A stretch of 64,000 bases of DNA from Leptidea sinapis (lineage: Eukaryota > Arthropoda > Insecta > Lepidoptera > Pieridae), in contig NC_066290.1 in assembly GCF_905404315.1 (NCBI RefSeq), positions 11,717,453-11,781,452 on the forward strand, written 5' to 3'. The position numbers and the translations under genes are program-made. The notes beneath the pieces are model-generated. The model did no database searches. It saw only the letters and a list, made by a program, of their open reading frames with translations, and had not been told where the DNA came from. Below are positions 1 through 11,075 of this stretch, one piece after another. Numbering within the stretch: the stretch's first letter is position 1; every line of letters starts with the position of its first letter.

Positions 1-189
1 AGTACGTCATTATTTCACGTCTTTTGCTTTTTAGCTTTTTTTTTTCCAAATTTATTACGAGTTTTTTGCTCTATATACAGTATCTTAGCCAAGTTATTAA
101 TTACCATCGAATATATAAAAGTGCTTACATCAACTCATTACGTTTGAATATGTTTGTTGCATCACTTTAGACGCTAATTAAAATAATTT

Positions 190-316
190 TGTAACCTCCA
201 CTTTTCCTCATTAAAGTTGAACCTTTCCGAAATGTATAATATATATAACTTTCACATTCATAAGTGGCATTTCTTTGATCTAAATGATTAAAGTGCTTTT
301 TGATTTGATTTGAAAT
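190..316 (+). repeat. LINE 3' tail fragment ending in TTTGATTTG repeats
   Basis: The stretch reads CATTCATAAGTGGCATTT and ends in TTTGATTTGATTTG. The same text recurs at 44450-44680 (+) and 55876-56010 (-). A short tandem tail at the 3' end is usual for CR1/Jockey-group LINEs. No coding sequence remains. Confidence 0.55.
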
Positions 317-344
317 AGAAACTATTTGGTAATTATAATAATGT

Positions 345-745
345 TGTCCTGTACACACGTCATAAATAAAAAAAAACGGTCCAGCCTTTAGGAGGAGGTC
401 ACTAACATACACATGAGCAGGAGAATTATATTATATGGACCAATCTCAAATTCACTGGAACGCACAAAAAATCATCAAAATCGGTCCAGCCGTTTAGGAT
501 GTAGTTCAATTGTGAATCTAAACCATTCTCGAATTCACCTGAAGACACACACCAATCTTAAATTCACTGGAACACAAAAAAAATCATCAAAATCGGTCAG
601 GCCGTTTAGGAGGTAGTTCAATTAATTGTGAATCTAAACCATTCTCGAATCCACCTGAAGAAAGTTTCATTAAAATCGATCCTGCGTTTAGGAGGAGTTC
701 AGTTGCAACAGACGCACAAGAGAGATATATATATTGAGATACTCA
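345..745 (-). repeat. Helitron-like remnant
   Basis: The block shares GTTGTCCTGTACACACGTC and several CGGTCCAGCC...TTTAGGAGG repeat units with the better preserved copy at 35900-36225, which ends in a CTAG terminus. The repeated units (around 470, 590 and 680) look like internal tandem duplications. It has no CTAG terminus of its own and no coding capacity. Confidence 0.5.
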
Positions 746-945
746 GGTATTAATTAGCTCAGGGTAACAATTTCCTACGTGTCCAAATAAAGTTTATATA
801 TACTTTAGAAGTCCACCATAGAACAATCTCGGGTTAGAGCCCAGAAATTGAGAAATATACGGACACCTAAAACACTCCCTATCCTACACATCAATACTGT
901 GTTTCGGTCTTATGGGAGCCGTAGCTAGTGAAATAACAGACGCGA
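746..945. repeat. Duplicated mosaic block with SINE fragment
   Basis: From GATACTCAGGTATTAATTAG to ACACCTAAAACACTCC the sequence is almost identical to 36220-36361. Both copies go on to a truncated SINE piece reading TGTTTCGGTCTTATGGGAGC (copy 1 at about 900-945; copy 2 at about 36420-36460). The shared order of unrelated pieces indicates copying of a composite segment, not independent insertion. Confidence 0.6.
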
Positions 946-1254
946 CACACAAATGAAATATATGTGAATATTAAGATAATCACACTGTAGGGATTCATCT
1001 TAAATTCCAGCTTAAATTATCAGCCTCCTTGCCGATACACGGCATTCAGCATTTATGTCAAGACAGTTCACATACATAGCCTTGCGCATTCAGTTAACGC
1101 ATTCCAACATATTTTCCTAAAAAAATGATATCTAGATAAAGAAAGACATGATAATCGATGACAAGAAAGACAAGAGATGAACTCATCTTCATCTCTACTG
1201 CATATAAGGCCAAAATTGTCTCGACATTTGTAATTTAGAACAATGTTCAAGATA

Positions 1255-2255
1255 GTCTGCTGTCCCCACGCTGTTTCTTCTGCATATCAATGATATGTTG
1301 GATACCTCCAACATTCATTGCTATGCAGACGACAGCACTGGTGATGCAGTATACACGGGCCATGCAGGTCTCTCTCGGGAAATCGTCGACCAGTGCCGGG
1401 AGAAACTTGTGTCTTCTATCGAGTCCTCTCTTGAGAAGGTCGCGGAATGGGGAAAATTGAACCTTGTCCAATTTAACCCCCAGAAGACTCAAGTTTGCGC
1501 GTTTACCACTAAAAAACCCCATTTGTCGTATCACCGCTCTTCGACAACACTTCCCTCAAAGCCTCGCCTAGTATCGGAATACTGGGTCTCGAAATCTCGA
1601 GCGGTTGCCAATTTCGTGGTCATTTGGAAGGCAAAGCCAAATTGGCTTCATAGAAACTGGGCATCATTAATAGAGCACGGCAATACTTCAAGCCGTCCCA
1701 CATACTAGCGCTCTACAAAGCGCAGGTCCGGCCACACATGGAGTATTGCTGTCATCTCTGGTCTGGCGCACCCCAGTATCAGCTCGATCCATTTGACCAC
1801 GTGCAACGCAGAGCATCTCGAATTGTCGGGGCCCCAGTGCTCTGTGAACAGCTGGATCACTTGGCGTTGCGTAGAGACGTCGCTTCATTGTGTGTCTTCT
1901 ACCGCATTTATCACGGGGAGTGTTCCGAAGAGCTGTTTAACCTGATTCCTGCCGCCGAATTCCACCTTCGCACGACACGCCACAAGTTAGGATATCATCC
2001 TCACCATCTGGATGTGTGGCGGTCCTCCACAGTGCGGTTTTTTCTTCCTCGTACTACGAAGCTGTGGAATGAGCTTCCTTGTGCGGTGTTTCCGGGACGA
2101 TACGACATGGGTGCCTTCAACAAAAGCGCGCACACCTTCCTTAAAGGCTGGCAACGCTCCTGTGATTCCTCTGGTATTGCAAGAGATTGTGGGCGGCGAT
2201 GATCACTTAACAACAGGTGACCCGTAAGCTCGTTTGTCCTCCTATTTCATAAAAA
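1255..2255 (+). pseudogene. Broken non-LTR retrotransposon RT (3' half)
   Basis: The conceptual translation contains the RT catalytic motif CYADDS (near 1320), then a tail with MEYCCHLWSGAP, LCVFYRIYHGECSEELF and LWNELPCAVFPGRYDMG, ending near 2200. The frame changes between about 1570 and 1740, so the copy is dead. The 3' end reads TGATCACTTAACAACAGGTG and then an A-rich stretch at about 2250. This is a CR1/Jockey-group LINE family; truncated relatives in this window lie near 8.2-9.0, 15.9-16.2, 17.5, 18.8-19.0, 36.5-37.0, 39.6-39.8 and 48.6-48.8 kb. The endonuclease and the 5' half of RT are absent (5' truncation). Confidence 0.85.
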
Positions 2256-2643
2256 AAAGAAGTTAATAATTTCTAAGAGGGTAACGATATGAACCTTCAT
2301 TATAGACAACATAAAATCAACACTTGTCTATAACAGTGAAAATATTATTTGAGTTTATCATAAACAAAAGCAACCTAAGACCCATTCTTATTTTTTTTAT
2401 TAACGTATTCTTTATTTTTTGACCAACCTGGTTCATATTTTATTACACGATTGAAATTTACAATTAAACAATTTGTTATTTTTTTTAAGTGATAACCCTC
2501 ACTTCTGGGATTAATTACATAAGTAAAATTTGAAAACAAAATATTATGATCGAATTTATCAACTGTAAAGAAGATCCTGTAGATCTAGCCACAACCTGAG
2601 AGTTGAACAAAGCATACAAGATTTTATCAACGATACGTCATTC

Positions 2644-2716
2644 GAACGGTTGGCTCAGTGGAAAGAGCGCTCGTACGGAACGCGAGAGGTCGCGGGTTCG
2701 AGTTTCGCATCGTTCA
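2644..2716 (+). tRNA. tRNA-like sequence (probably tRNA-derived repeat head)
   Basis: A full cloverleaf can be drawn: acceptor GAACGGT pairs with ATCGTTC over 7 bp (one G-T), D stem GCTC/GAGC, anticodon stem CTCGT/GCGAG with loop ACGGAAC, and T stem GCGGG/TTCGC (two G-T) around TTCGAGT. The nominal anticodon is GGA, but position 33 is C rather than the near-universal T and there is no long variable arm as expected for tRNA-Ser. The sequence runs into a T/A-rich tail (TAAATTTTGTTTTTAAATTTT) that recurs in reverse at 30677-30720. A tRNA pseudogene or SINE head is therefore more likely than a working tRNA gene. Confidence 0.45.
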
Positions 2717-2889
2717 TAAATTTTGTTTTTAAATTTTATTTGAGTAATTTATAATTGATAGTAAGTCGTAATAGTAATTACAAAAATGTATTTAATATAA
2801 CAGCAAAAGCACCTACCAATCAATGCGTTTGCGGATTATTTTCTTAAGACCTATGTTGGAAGTTGAGGTTGGAAACTAGATTGTCTTTA

Positions 2890-4755
2890 TAAAATACTAA
2901 CTCCGAAGGGTATGACGAGGTGTGTAGAAAGGTTTTGAAGGCAAGTTGTGGTGGTCTATTAACTGTTCTGACATTTTTTATTAACTTAGCTTTCGCCGGT
3001 GGTACATTCCCAGATTTACTTAAACTATCAGTGATAAAGCCTATTTTTAAGAAAGGTAATAAGTCTGATATTAACAATTATCGTCCAATAACATTAATCT
3101 CAAACTTTTCAAAGGTATTCCTGAAAAATGCATTCGAAAAAGATTGATGGAATTTTGCCTCAAATTTAATGTAATTAGTACTGCTCAGTATGGATTCCAG
3201 AAAGAGAAGTCTACGACTCAAGCAATGTTTTCAATACTACAGAATATCTTCTCTAATCTCAATAAGAAAAGCTGGACAAGTGGGCTATTTTTTGATCTTT
3301 CAAAAGCTTTCGACAGAGTATCTCCTCCTATATTAATTAAAAAACTTAAACATCATGGTATAAGAGAGGAACCACCCTTGAATGGTTAACTTCATACCTT
3401 TCAAACAGACCTCAATATGTTATCATCACGAAACTTGATGAATATAACGAGATGAAGTCATACGCATCTGACCATTAATTAACTAAATACGGGGTTCCTC
3501 AGGGAAGTGTTCTTGGCCCGTTTTTATTTCTAATTTATATTAATGACATTATAAACATAACAAGATACAAACGTGTCCTCTTTGCAGACGATATTTGCAT
3601 AGTTGTGGCTTCTGACAAAAATGCCTCCGTAAGTGATCATGAAGCTGACATAAACATGACGATGAATTTAATTAGTCAATGGATTAGACATAACAACCTT
3701 AAGATAAATCTTTCAAAGACAACTTATGTTCAATTTAACGCAACTAAATGCGAAAGCCCAATTCTAAATGATAAATAGAATACCACCACTTTTAACACAG
3801 CAAATCAAACAAAGTTTTTGAGATTGCTCCTGGATGACACCATTAGATGGGAATCACATATTTCTAACGTTTGTAGCAAGATCAACAAATTTGTTTATGC
3901 TCTTCGACAAATAAAAAAAAATACTTGTTTACAAACAACATTATTAGCTTATCACGCTTACGTTGAATCTGTTTTACGTTACGGATTGTTCTTGTGGGGT
4001 AACAAAGTACAAAGTACACATATTTCTAGGGCTTTTATATAAAAATGTGTGAGAGCTATTTGCAACGTGCCACCTGATGAGTCTTGCAGACCTCTGTTTG
4101 GAAAACTTGGACTATTACCACTTGCTTGTCTTTATATCTATGAACTGTGTGTATTTGTGAAATTCAATAATGATTTATTCAAGAATGTTTGTGACACTAA
4201 CCCTCAAAAAAACCGCCGGGATTCAAATAGACTAATTTTCGACGAAATCCCACTGACCTTGCAGTATGGCAAAAGTTGTCTTGCTATGAGTGTCAATATA
4301 CAATAAACTGCCCATTAATTTAAAATTATGAAATAAAAGGCTTTTTAAGAAAAAACTTAAACACTGGTTACGTGAGCGACTATTTTATACGACAAATTAA
4401 TTTCTGAACGCGAGTAATGTGATTACATGAAATGTGAAACATTTGGTTAATAATTAATTAGATAACATTTTTTATTATTATATCCTGTTATTATTTTATT
4501 ATTATGTGAGTCTGTAAGTCTGTATTATTTTTAATTATTATGATAATTAATATTTATTATTTCTAACATGTAGACATATATCATGTAATCTTGTTATGTG
4601 TTATTTACCTTATACTATTTACTGTATTAAATTATTTTGCATGCCTAGTTAAGCCTGGCGCAACATGTGAAACTGTAAGATTTTATATATCATCGTAACA
4701 TGGTATGTTACGATGGTATAACGTATACGCAAATAAATAATTTGATTGATTGAAA
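2890..4755 (+). pseudogene. Decayed CR1/Jockey-group LINE (RT region and 3' UTR)
   Basis: RT motifs follow in order but in different frames: KPIFKKGNKSDINNYRPITL (about 3037), FFDLSKAFDRVSPP (about 3287), GVPQGSVLGPFLFLIYINDI (about 3492), FADDICI (about 3583), then the thumb and C-terminal region to about 4306. Frameshifts and stops near 3147, 3390, 3480, 3776 and 4042 make it a pseudogene. The 3' UTR runs to an ATTTGATTGATTG tail near 4750. This is a different family from the copy at 1255-2255. Confidence 0.85.
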
Positions 4756-5196
4756 AAAACTTAATTATGGCTTTGCGTCAATAAATATTCGAATGGTTCA
4801 AAAATCAATCGGTTTGCGAATGAATTTAGAATTTTGTTGCAGCCGCCCCGTACGCTACGCTTCAAGGACGTGCAAAGTTATCGCATTATTGTATAAAAGA
4901 ATTCCACTCTTGCCTCGACAAACATCCCCGATGCCCCGCAGAATCGTGGCAGGCGCAAAAGCACCCTGAATGCATTATTATACTGGACCCGCAGAGCGAT
5001 GTACCTACTGTTTTTACTTACCTATGTTCTTATCTATATATATCTTCTATTTGAAACCGGAGGACAATAATACAATTACACTGCTATTGCGGCTGAATTT
5101 GATGTCATAGCATTACCTTTAGTCCTAGAAGAACTATACTTATTGTTAGTTATGGTAGTAATAACAAAATCTAACTATGATTTGTATTATTTACAG
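4756..5196 (+). other. Upstream/intronic sequence of PP1 subunit gene
   Basis: This stretch holds no recognisable repeat or open frame. It ends in a good splice acceptor (TTGTATTATTTACAG) at 5182-5196, directly before the coding exon. A second acceptor-like TTTTGTTGCAG lies near 4842, followed by a GC-richer stretch to about 5000 that could be a non-coding exon; this is not supported further. Confidence 0.4.
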
Positions 5197-5202
5197 ACGC
5201 AG

Positions 5203-6819
5203 ATGAGTGGAGACCGCGCCGGCTCTCAGTGCGGGCTGTCGTCGCTGCTACCAATGTCTTGCAGAGGTCGAGCTGCCGCCTTCGCCAGGGACCTCCATTC
5301 AAGGCTTCGCAACCTTGGCGCCACTCAAGATGGAGACTGTGAAAACAGTTGGCTCACTCAAGAAAACGGCACACACAAACCATCAACGTCCACGCAACGA
5401 GACCTCGATACCTTCTACGACTTTGAACTGGAATGCGAAAGTCCGTCTAGTCCCGTTGATGAATATATTCCACCCTTCCAAGAACGACTGCCAAATGAAT
5501 CCGAGCCGCGTTATTATGATATCGACCAAAACGACCCAAAGGAACAAACGAAATTTAAATTACGACATCCCGATAACGGGAAAAATGGTTTTTTGTTCTC
5601 AACAGCATTTTATACCGAATCACCTATTAAACTACAACCTGTGCCAAAAGAAAATGGACATAATGATAAACCAATGTTTACCCCTATAACTTTTGAAGGC
5701 TGTGCACGACATAATAGTTTTGATGAAGTGGATTGCATTATTAGACCATCACAATTAGAAAATGAAAGAGTCACATTAGAGCCTCTATGCTATACTACAA
5801 TTATTGATAGTGATTCAGAATTTGAATCTGCAAAAGAAGAGCCTTCACAAGAAGAGGACTTACAAAATGGACAACTCCTAAATAATGACTTGAATGAGAT
5901 GGTGGAAAAGATATCCCTGAATGATGTCGAAGATATAGTTGAAGATGAAAATATTATTGAGACAGTTACAGCCACTGACATCAATATCATAACTAATGCA
6001 AAGACAGAAAAGGAAGAAATTGATGCAAGTATTAGTACTGAAATCGTTAAATCCGAGAGTTCTCTTGAAACAGAATTGCCTCAACCCGAAATAGAAACTA
6101 CTATTTTAGCACCAAAGGAAGAAGAGGATATAGAGGATGATCGGCCACAAAGGGTACGGCGATGCTCCTCATTAAAAACGGGAAAAACTCCGCCAGGAAC
6201 ACCAGGTCGAAAGAAAATTGTTCGATTTGCCGATGTGTTGGGACTCGACTTAGCAGATGTCAAAACATTTATGGACGAGATTCCTGTAATCCCTAAATCT
6301 GCTTATGATGATCTCGCCGGATCTGATGTGCAAAATTCTCCTCCGACGCGACCCTCTCAGAGGCTTGGTGCTCTAACATTAGTTCCTTTATTCCAACTCC
6401 CGCACGACGTAACAGACAAGCTGGAAAGACATCACGTTTGTCTCGAAAGCGCTCGGGTTTGTGATGGTGTCCACGTTACGGTTTGTGGGTCGGTTCGTGT
6501 CCGCAATCTAGATTTTCACAAGACTGTTCACATCCGCTACACAATGAATCGGTGGAAGACTTATACGGACCTGCAAGCTACTTACGTTCAAGGATCGTGC
6601 GACGGTTATTCAGACCGCTTTCAGTTTTTGCTTTATGTTCCTTGTATTTCATCAGGTCAACGATTAGAGATAGCTGTGCGATTTCAATGCAAGGGTCAGC
6701 AGCTCTGGGATAATAACTGCGGGGCTAACTATTGCTTTGATTGTCTGGCTCTGGGTGCATCGCTGACACCTCCATCGCCTCTTCATCCTACTATTGACTG
6801 GCATCCTTCTTTTTATTGA
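5203..6819 (+). CDS. PP1 glycogen-targeting regulatory subunit (PPP1R3 family)
   Basis: The protein anchors protein phosphatase 1 to glycogen, promoting dephosphorylation of glycogen synthase and phosphorylase. The exon begins at 5197 after a TTTACAG acceptor; I chose the first in-frame ATG after it, MSGDRAGSQ, giving 538 residues. The reading is phase 0 across the acceptor, so an upstream coding exon is possible. The N-terminal two-thirds is acidic and low in complexity. At about residues 327-342 comes RRCSSLK, a basic-directed phosphosite-like stretch, then the PP1-docking RVxF motif K-I-V-R-F (338-342). A CBM21 glycogen-binding domain follows at about 397-518, including the conserved W-D-N-N-x-G-x-N-Y block from W502. 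Length and order fit insect members. The frame is intact; all Gs and Cs are richer here than in flanking DNA. The only uncertainty is which paralogue it is. Confidence 0.9.
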   Translation: MSGDRAGSQCGLSSLLPMSCRGRAAAFARDLHSRLRNLGATQDGDCENSWLTQENGTHKPSTSTQRDLDTFYDFELECESPSSPVDEYIPPFQERLPNESEPRYYDIDQNDPKEQTKFKLRHPDNGKNGFLFSTAFYTESPIKLQPVPKENGHNDKPMFTPITFEGCARHNSFDEVDCIIRPSQLENERVTLEPLCYTTIIDSDSEFESAKEEPSQEEDLQNGQLLNNDLNEMVEKISLNDVEDIVEDENIIETVTATDINIITNAKTEKEEIDASISTEIVKSESSLETELPQPEIETTILAPKEEEDIEDDRPQRVRRCSSLKTGKTPPGTPGRKKIVRFADVLGLDLADVKTFMDEIPVIPKSAYDDLAGSDVQNSPPTRPSQRLGALTLVPLFQLPHDVTDKLERHHVCLESARVCDGVHVTVCGSVRVRNLDFHKTVHIRYTMNRWKTYTDLQATYVQGSCDGYSDRFQFLLYVPCISSGQRLEIAVRFQCKGQQLWDNNCGANYCFDCLALGASLTPPSPLHPTIDWHPSFY

Positions 6820-7860
6820 CTTCAGAAGATGATGGACTAAGAAAACGTTTAATTCCTCGGCGGTGCGAGAAACAAGGTGGTTTTATCCTGCAGTTAAGGA
6901 AGGATGGAGCGTATGGTGGCTCGTAGGTAAACCTGTTGCTGTCACATTCCCGTCCCTGCTCCCGCTGCGAGTTCCTGAATGAGACAACTATCCCAACCTA
7001 TGAAGCGTCACATATGAGGCAACTTTGTGATATTGTAGATTAGGAGTAGATTGTATTGTAGCGAGTGATTGACTCGCGAGGAGTGCCATTTGTAACCATA
7101 GTCTTTAACTGATTTGAAATATATTTTGTACTGAATATAGATAACGTCCGTGTGGACAATAAAACTCGAAGAGTGAATTGTAAAGGAGTTGCGTGGCCGG
7201 AATGTACGAGCTACCAGCACTAATTCTTGTTAAGTTGTTGATTTATGTATATACGATGATGAACTGAGATCGATTGTAAAACTAGGAAAACTATAAGACC
7301 TAAATAGCAATACAAAAATAGACTATTAATTATAATTATCCAGAGTAGCTATTAAATAATTGAATGGTAATATGATATCAATTATTTTTATTGTTAAAAT
7401 GTTTTTAATTCGAAGTTTATAAATAAATGTATTTAATGTTAATCATTATTACTTTGATTGATACGAACAATATTTTATATTTTTATAACCAAAAATCCAT
7501 GACATCGAAATAATCTTTGAAATTAAATTTTTTAACTGATAATTTGAGATTCTATTAGGTATATGAAAAGACTAAAATTAGGATAAAATTCAATAATAAA
7601 TTATTTTCTACTTTTAAGCGATCAATATTTATTAAGAATATTTTGTACCTGAATTCTTTTACGCGGCCATATTATATTTTATACTGAAATAAAATTAATT
7701 TTGTCTATGAACTGTACTGATTGAATTTTCATTATTGACTCCTGTTATATATTATGTATGAAAGTCTATTAAATATTGTGCATAATAGAGTTCTTGGTGT
7801 TTTATTTAAGTTTCTATTAAAAAAAAAAGCTTGATTTACAAGAATTACTTTAAATATTTA
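6820..7860 (+). other. Probable 3' UTR and downstream sequence
   Basis: No further open frame follows the stop codon. Candidate poly(A) signals AATAAA occur at 7422-7427 and again near 7690. The sequence becomes strongly AT-rich after about 7240. No repeat was recognised until 7875. Confidence 0.45.
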
Positions 7861-7874
7861 AGTTTTCATGTCAA

Positions 7875-7965
7875 TGAAGCGCAAAAAAAGAAAGCTGGGA
7901 GAGTTTTTTGCGCCGCTTCTTCTCTCTCAGAGCGCCATTTGTTTCCGAAGCGGTACAAAGCGATA
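7875..7965 (+). repeat. LINE 3' UTR fragment
   Basis: It reads GCTGGGAGAG...GCGCCGCTTCTTCTCTCTC...GCGCCATTTGTTTCCGAAGC. The same text is part of the longer LINE tails at 22880-23405, 43615-44130 and 45425-45830. Confidence 0.6.
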
Positions 7966-8237
7966 CAAAAATTAAAACAAATCATCAATAAATTAATGTT
8001 TGTTAGTTAAACTTCAATATTTTTTACTATATTAATACTAATACTTAATTATATAATTTAGGTGAATATCATTAAAAATTTTCACCTTGGGGCTTATTCG
8101 ACTCCGTAAAACCCCCCAATTCGACAATAGATCAGACACGTACTTCTGCTTGAGAATTAGTTAGTTTTGTATTACAAACATGTTACCAGCTTTACCTAGC
8201 AATGCTTGCGTAGTAGTAGTCTGGGCGATAGTGCAGT

Positions 8238-8965
8238 TTTTATGAAAGAGGTGGACAAACCAGCCTATGGGTGAGCTGAAGTTAAGTGATCACGGCCGCC
8301 CACATTCTCCTGCAACACCAGAAGAATCACGGGAGTGTTGACGGCCTCTTAGAAAAGTGTATTAAAGTCCTGGAAACACCGTACGAGAAAACTCATTCCA
8401 CAGCTTGGTTGTACGTGGAAGAAAGTTCCTTGGAAACCGCACTGTGGAGGAACGACAACCATCCAGATGGCGAGGATGATATTTTGGCAGCAGGAATACA
8501 GTTCTTCGGAATACTCCCATGATAATTGCGGCAGAAGGCACACAGTGGAGTCTCTACGAAACACCAAGTCATCTAGCCGTTCACAATGCACTGAATCCTC
8601 GACAATGCGTTGCACGTGGTCAAGCGGTTCTTACTGGGATGTGCCGGACCAGAGATGCCAGCAATGCTCCATATGTGGACCTGCACTTTGTAGAGCGTTA
8701 GACTGTGGACCGGCTTGAGGTATTGCCGTGCTCTATTTATAACGCCCAGCTTCTTCGAAGCCAATTTGGCTATGCGTTCCAGAGGAGCGCGGAATTGTCA
8801 ATCGCTCGAGATTTCGAGACCCAGTATTCCAATACTAGGCAAATAAGAGAAGTGTTAAATGTAAGTAAATGAAAAGAGCGGTGATACCTTAAATAGTATT
8901 TTAATGGTGAACGCACAAGCTTGAGTCTTCTGGGGGTTAAATTTGATAAGATATCATCTCTTGAC
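8238..8965 (-). pseudogene. LINE RT C-terminal remnant, family of 1255-2255
   Basis: On the minus strand the translation carries VINRARQYLKPVHSLTLYKVQ, IVEDSVHCERLDDLVFRRDS and the WSYSEELY/VFPG region in shifted frames. The 3' end (low coordinate) has the family's GATCACTTAAC-like terminus. It is multiply frameshifted and 5'-truncated. Confidence 0.75.
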
Positions 8966-8984
8966 TGTAAATTGATTTGGAACA

Positions 8985-9075
8985 AAATTCATGAACGAAG
9001 CGGGACTCGAACTCACGGCTCTGGGATCCCGTCCTTACCATCTATTACTTAAGCCATCTGTCCTCGCGGATGTCC
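8985..9075 (-). repeat. tRNA-derived repeat head
   Basis: The minus strand has a B-box-like GAGTTCGAGTCCC and an A-box-like TGGCTTAAGTAATAG, with the same CGTTCATGAATTTTGTT junction found after the tRNA-like sequence at 2644. The anticodon arm is not clean, so this is read as a relic of a tRNA-derived SINE and not a tRNA gene. Confidence 0.45.
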
Positions 9076-9474
9076 AAATTAATTTTGTATATTTAACTCC
9101 CAAAAGTGACTTTTGACTGTTTATAGTAGTACTGTTTATGAGGTTGTCCTATCAGGCATTATGATGGTTATTGGGATGGCTGGCGAATGTATTGGTATGA
9201 TGAGATTGGGCCAGTCACCTAAGTCACTAAGCCTTGCCTTGCTTGATCATCCGATGCATCGCTTCCTAATAACCCACTTTATCCCTTTATCCATAGTGAA
9301 GTCACCCACCACTCCTTTGAACTGAAAATTTTCCTAGACGGTATGCGGTATATTAATCAATGAGACAAAAACGTTACGTTCGCTGCAGCGCGATTTACTT
9401 ATTCAGCCATTCATTTTACTTCAAAGTACCTATAATATATAACTTCTTGCATAAGTAATACACACCACTATACT

Positions 9475-9622
9475 TTTATGTCTCAAGGTGACGAGCGCAA
9501 CTGTAGTGCCGCTCAGAATTTTTGGGTTATCCAAGAATCCTGAGCGGCACTGCATTGTAATGGGCAGGTCGTCATCAGCTGAACTTACTTCTAGTCTCGT
9601 CCCTTATTATCATAAAAAAAAT
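9475..9622 (+). repeat. Metulj-like SINE, 3' half
   Basis: It contains CTCAAGGTGACGAGCGCAAC, the internal inverted pair GTGCCGCTCAG...CTGAGCGGCAC, and CTCGTCCCTTATTATCATAAA at the 3' end. About 150 bp remain of an element whose longest copies here are about 310 bp. Confidence 0.7.
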
Positions 9623-9769
9623 ATAACGTCAGCAGCTTTGGTCACGCTCGAATTGGAATATGGAGCTGCGCGTGCACAGAGTGAATGCTTATTTCCCAGG
9701 AGACACCTTCTGGCAGTCACATATATTTTGCACTTTCACCATGTTATTTTACTCTTCTACCCAAAGACA

Positions 9770-9915
9770 TTTAAAGAGAATTTAGACAAGTTTTATGGAG
9801 AAAATATACCATTTGGAGTTTTGAACACTACTAAATCCTGTTACACATACCTTTAAGTCTTATTTGTAGGTTGCCAATGCTTGCTGTCGATTATAGTTAA
9901 CACTCCAGAGCTATT
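9770..9915 (+). repeat. Repeated sequence encoding a KFYGENI-type C-terminus
   Basis: An open frame ends in KFYGENIPFGVLNTTKSCYT plus two residues and a stop, followed by TGCCAATGCTTGCTGT and TATAGTTAACACTC. A second copy at 61120-61260 encodes KFYGENIAFGAIDTALTCYT and has the same downstream text. I do not recognise the protein; it may be the end of a transposon ORF. Confidence 0.4.
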
Positions 9916-10159
9916 TTGAACTACCCTTTTTTCTTCACAGTTAAAAAAAATGTCAGTACATTTATTAAGATTAGTAATCAATAATAAGCTTGCGCCTGTT
10001 AAAATGTTAAGTCATTCGCGCAAGGATTTGGCTCGAAAATATGGTCAGGCGCTTCATTATGTTACCCAAATGATGATGCGCGAACTGAGACGTTGCCAGA
10101 GCTTTCACTTACACATAAAGAATGTCTGCCTACCTTCACCATTTGGTGCGAGTGTGGTG

Positions 10160-10432
10160 TTTTTTTTTTGACGTTCAGCTGGTGGTAATTGATACGCCCT
10201 ACCCTTTACATTGCAGTGCCGCTCAGGATTCTTGAAATTCTTCCTTAAAAATCCAAAAATTCTGTACGACACCTTGAGATATAAGATGTTAAGTCTCATT
10301 TGTCCAGTAATTTCACTAGCTACGGCGCTCTTAAGACCGAAACACAGTAATGTTTTGACATAAATAGGCGCCGTTGTGGTACCCATAATCTAGCCGGCTT
10401 CCTGTGGAAAGGAGCCTAGTGGTGGAATTATT
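10160..10432 (-). repeat. Metulj-like SINE
   Basis: Reverse-oriented copy: it begins at the low-coordinate end with the T-rich complement of the A tail, then ACGTTCAGCTGGTGGTAATT, the GTGCCGCTCAGGATTC hairpin arm, and ends with AATCTAGCCGG...GGAGCCTAGTGG. The second hairpin arm has decayed. Confidence 0.75.
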
Positions 10433-10764
10433 AGTTTTCACGGAAGCAAGAAAATATGAAAAAGAATAAATATATTCTTAAGACACCCTAGAGCTGTTTG
10501 GACTTTGGAGTAATATAAATGAAAAAACCCAATATAAATGTCCTCGATCCAAAAACATAGAACTTGCTAAATAGTGGTTTTGATAACAATGCGTACAACC
10601 TGACTAAAATTATAATTGAGTGAACTGGATTCTTGCAAACCGCCTCTAGTCATCATTTTCATTCGTCTTCCTTCGCACTTCTTGTTACCATTACTTAAGA
10701 AGTAAACAATCAGTATCACACCACAGACTTGTAAATAAAGAAGGACTCCGCGCCGTGATATAAG

Positions 10765-11075
10765 CAAGTGAAGCACCTTTATGCTAGTGTGTGTGCGGTT
10801 ACGGGGGATACTAGTTACACAATTTTTTCTCCCTTAAATAATCATATATTCACAAATACTTTTACTTACACTTTTTCGCAACGCAAAACGGCATTTTTAA
10901 AGTATTTTATTGCGACGCAAACTGATCTGTCACGGACGATGGCAAATCTCGGCTTGTATTAGTGTAAGTGTGTGCGTGTGGCTATGTATTTACATGTTTA
11001 CCGGCTTGTTTTGGTGCCTCACTGTTATGTAAGGTGACACGGAGTCCTTATTTTTTTTCTAGTCCGTGTATTACA
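10765..11075 (-). repeat. THAP-exon-bearing repeat, family 2, antisense copy
   Basis: The block shares AGTGAAGCACCTTTATGCTA, ACAATTTTTTCTCCCTTAAA and GGCTTGTTTTGGTGC with 42645-42975 and (reversed) with 19185-19410. On the minus strand from 10894 it encodes MPFCVAKK, the start of a THAP-like zinc finger (C-x4-C), then decays. THAP domains occur at the N-terminus of P-element transposases, so a DNA-transposon origin is likely but unproven. Confidence 0.5.

Noticed and set aside
5143..5202. Longer start of the PP1 subunit (MLVMVVITKSNYD...)
   Set aside because: These codons lie in the AT-rich intron upstream of a clear TTTACAG acceptor and show no similarity to the family.
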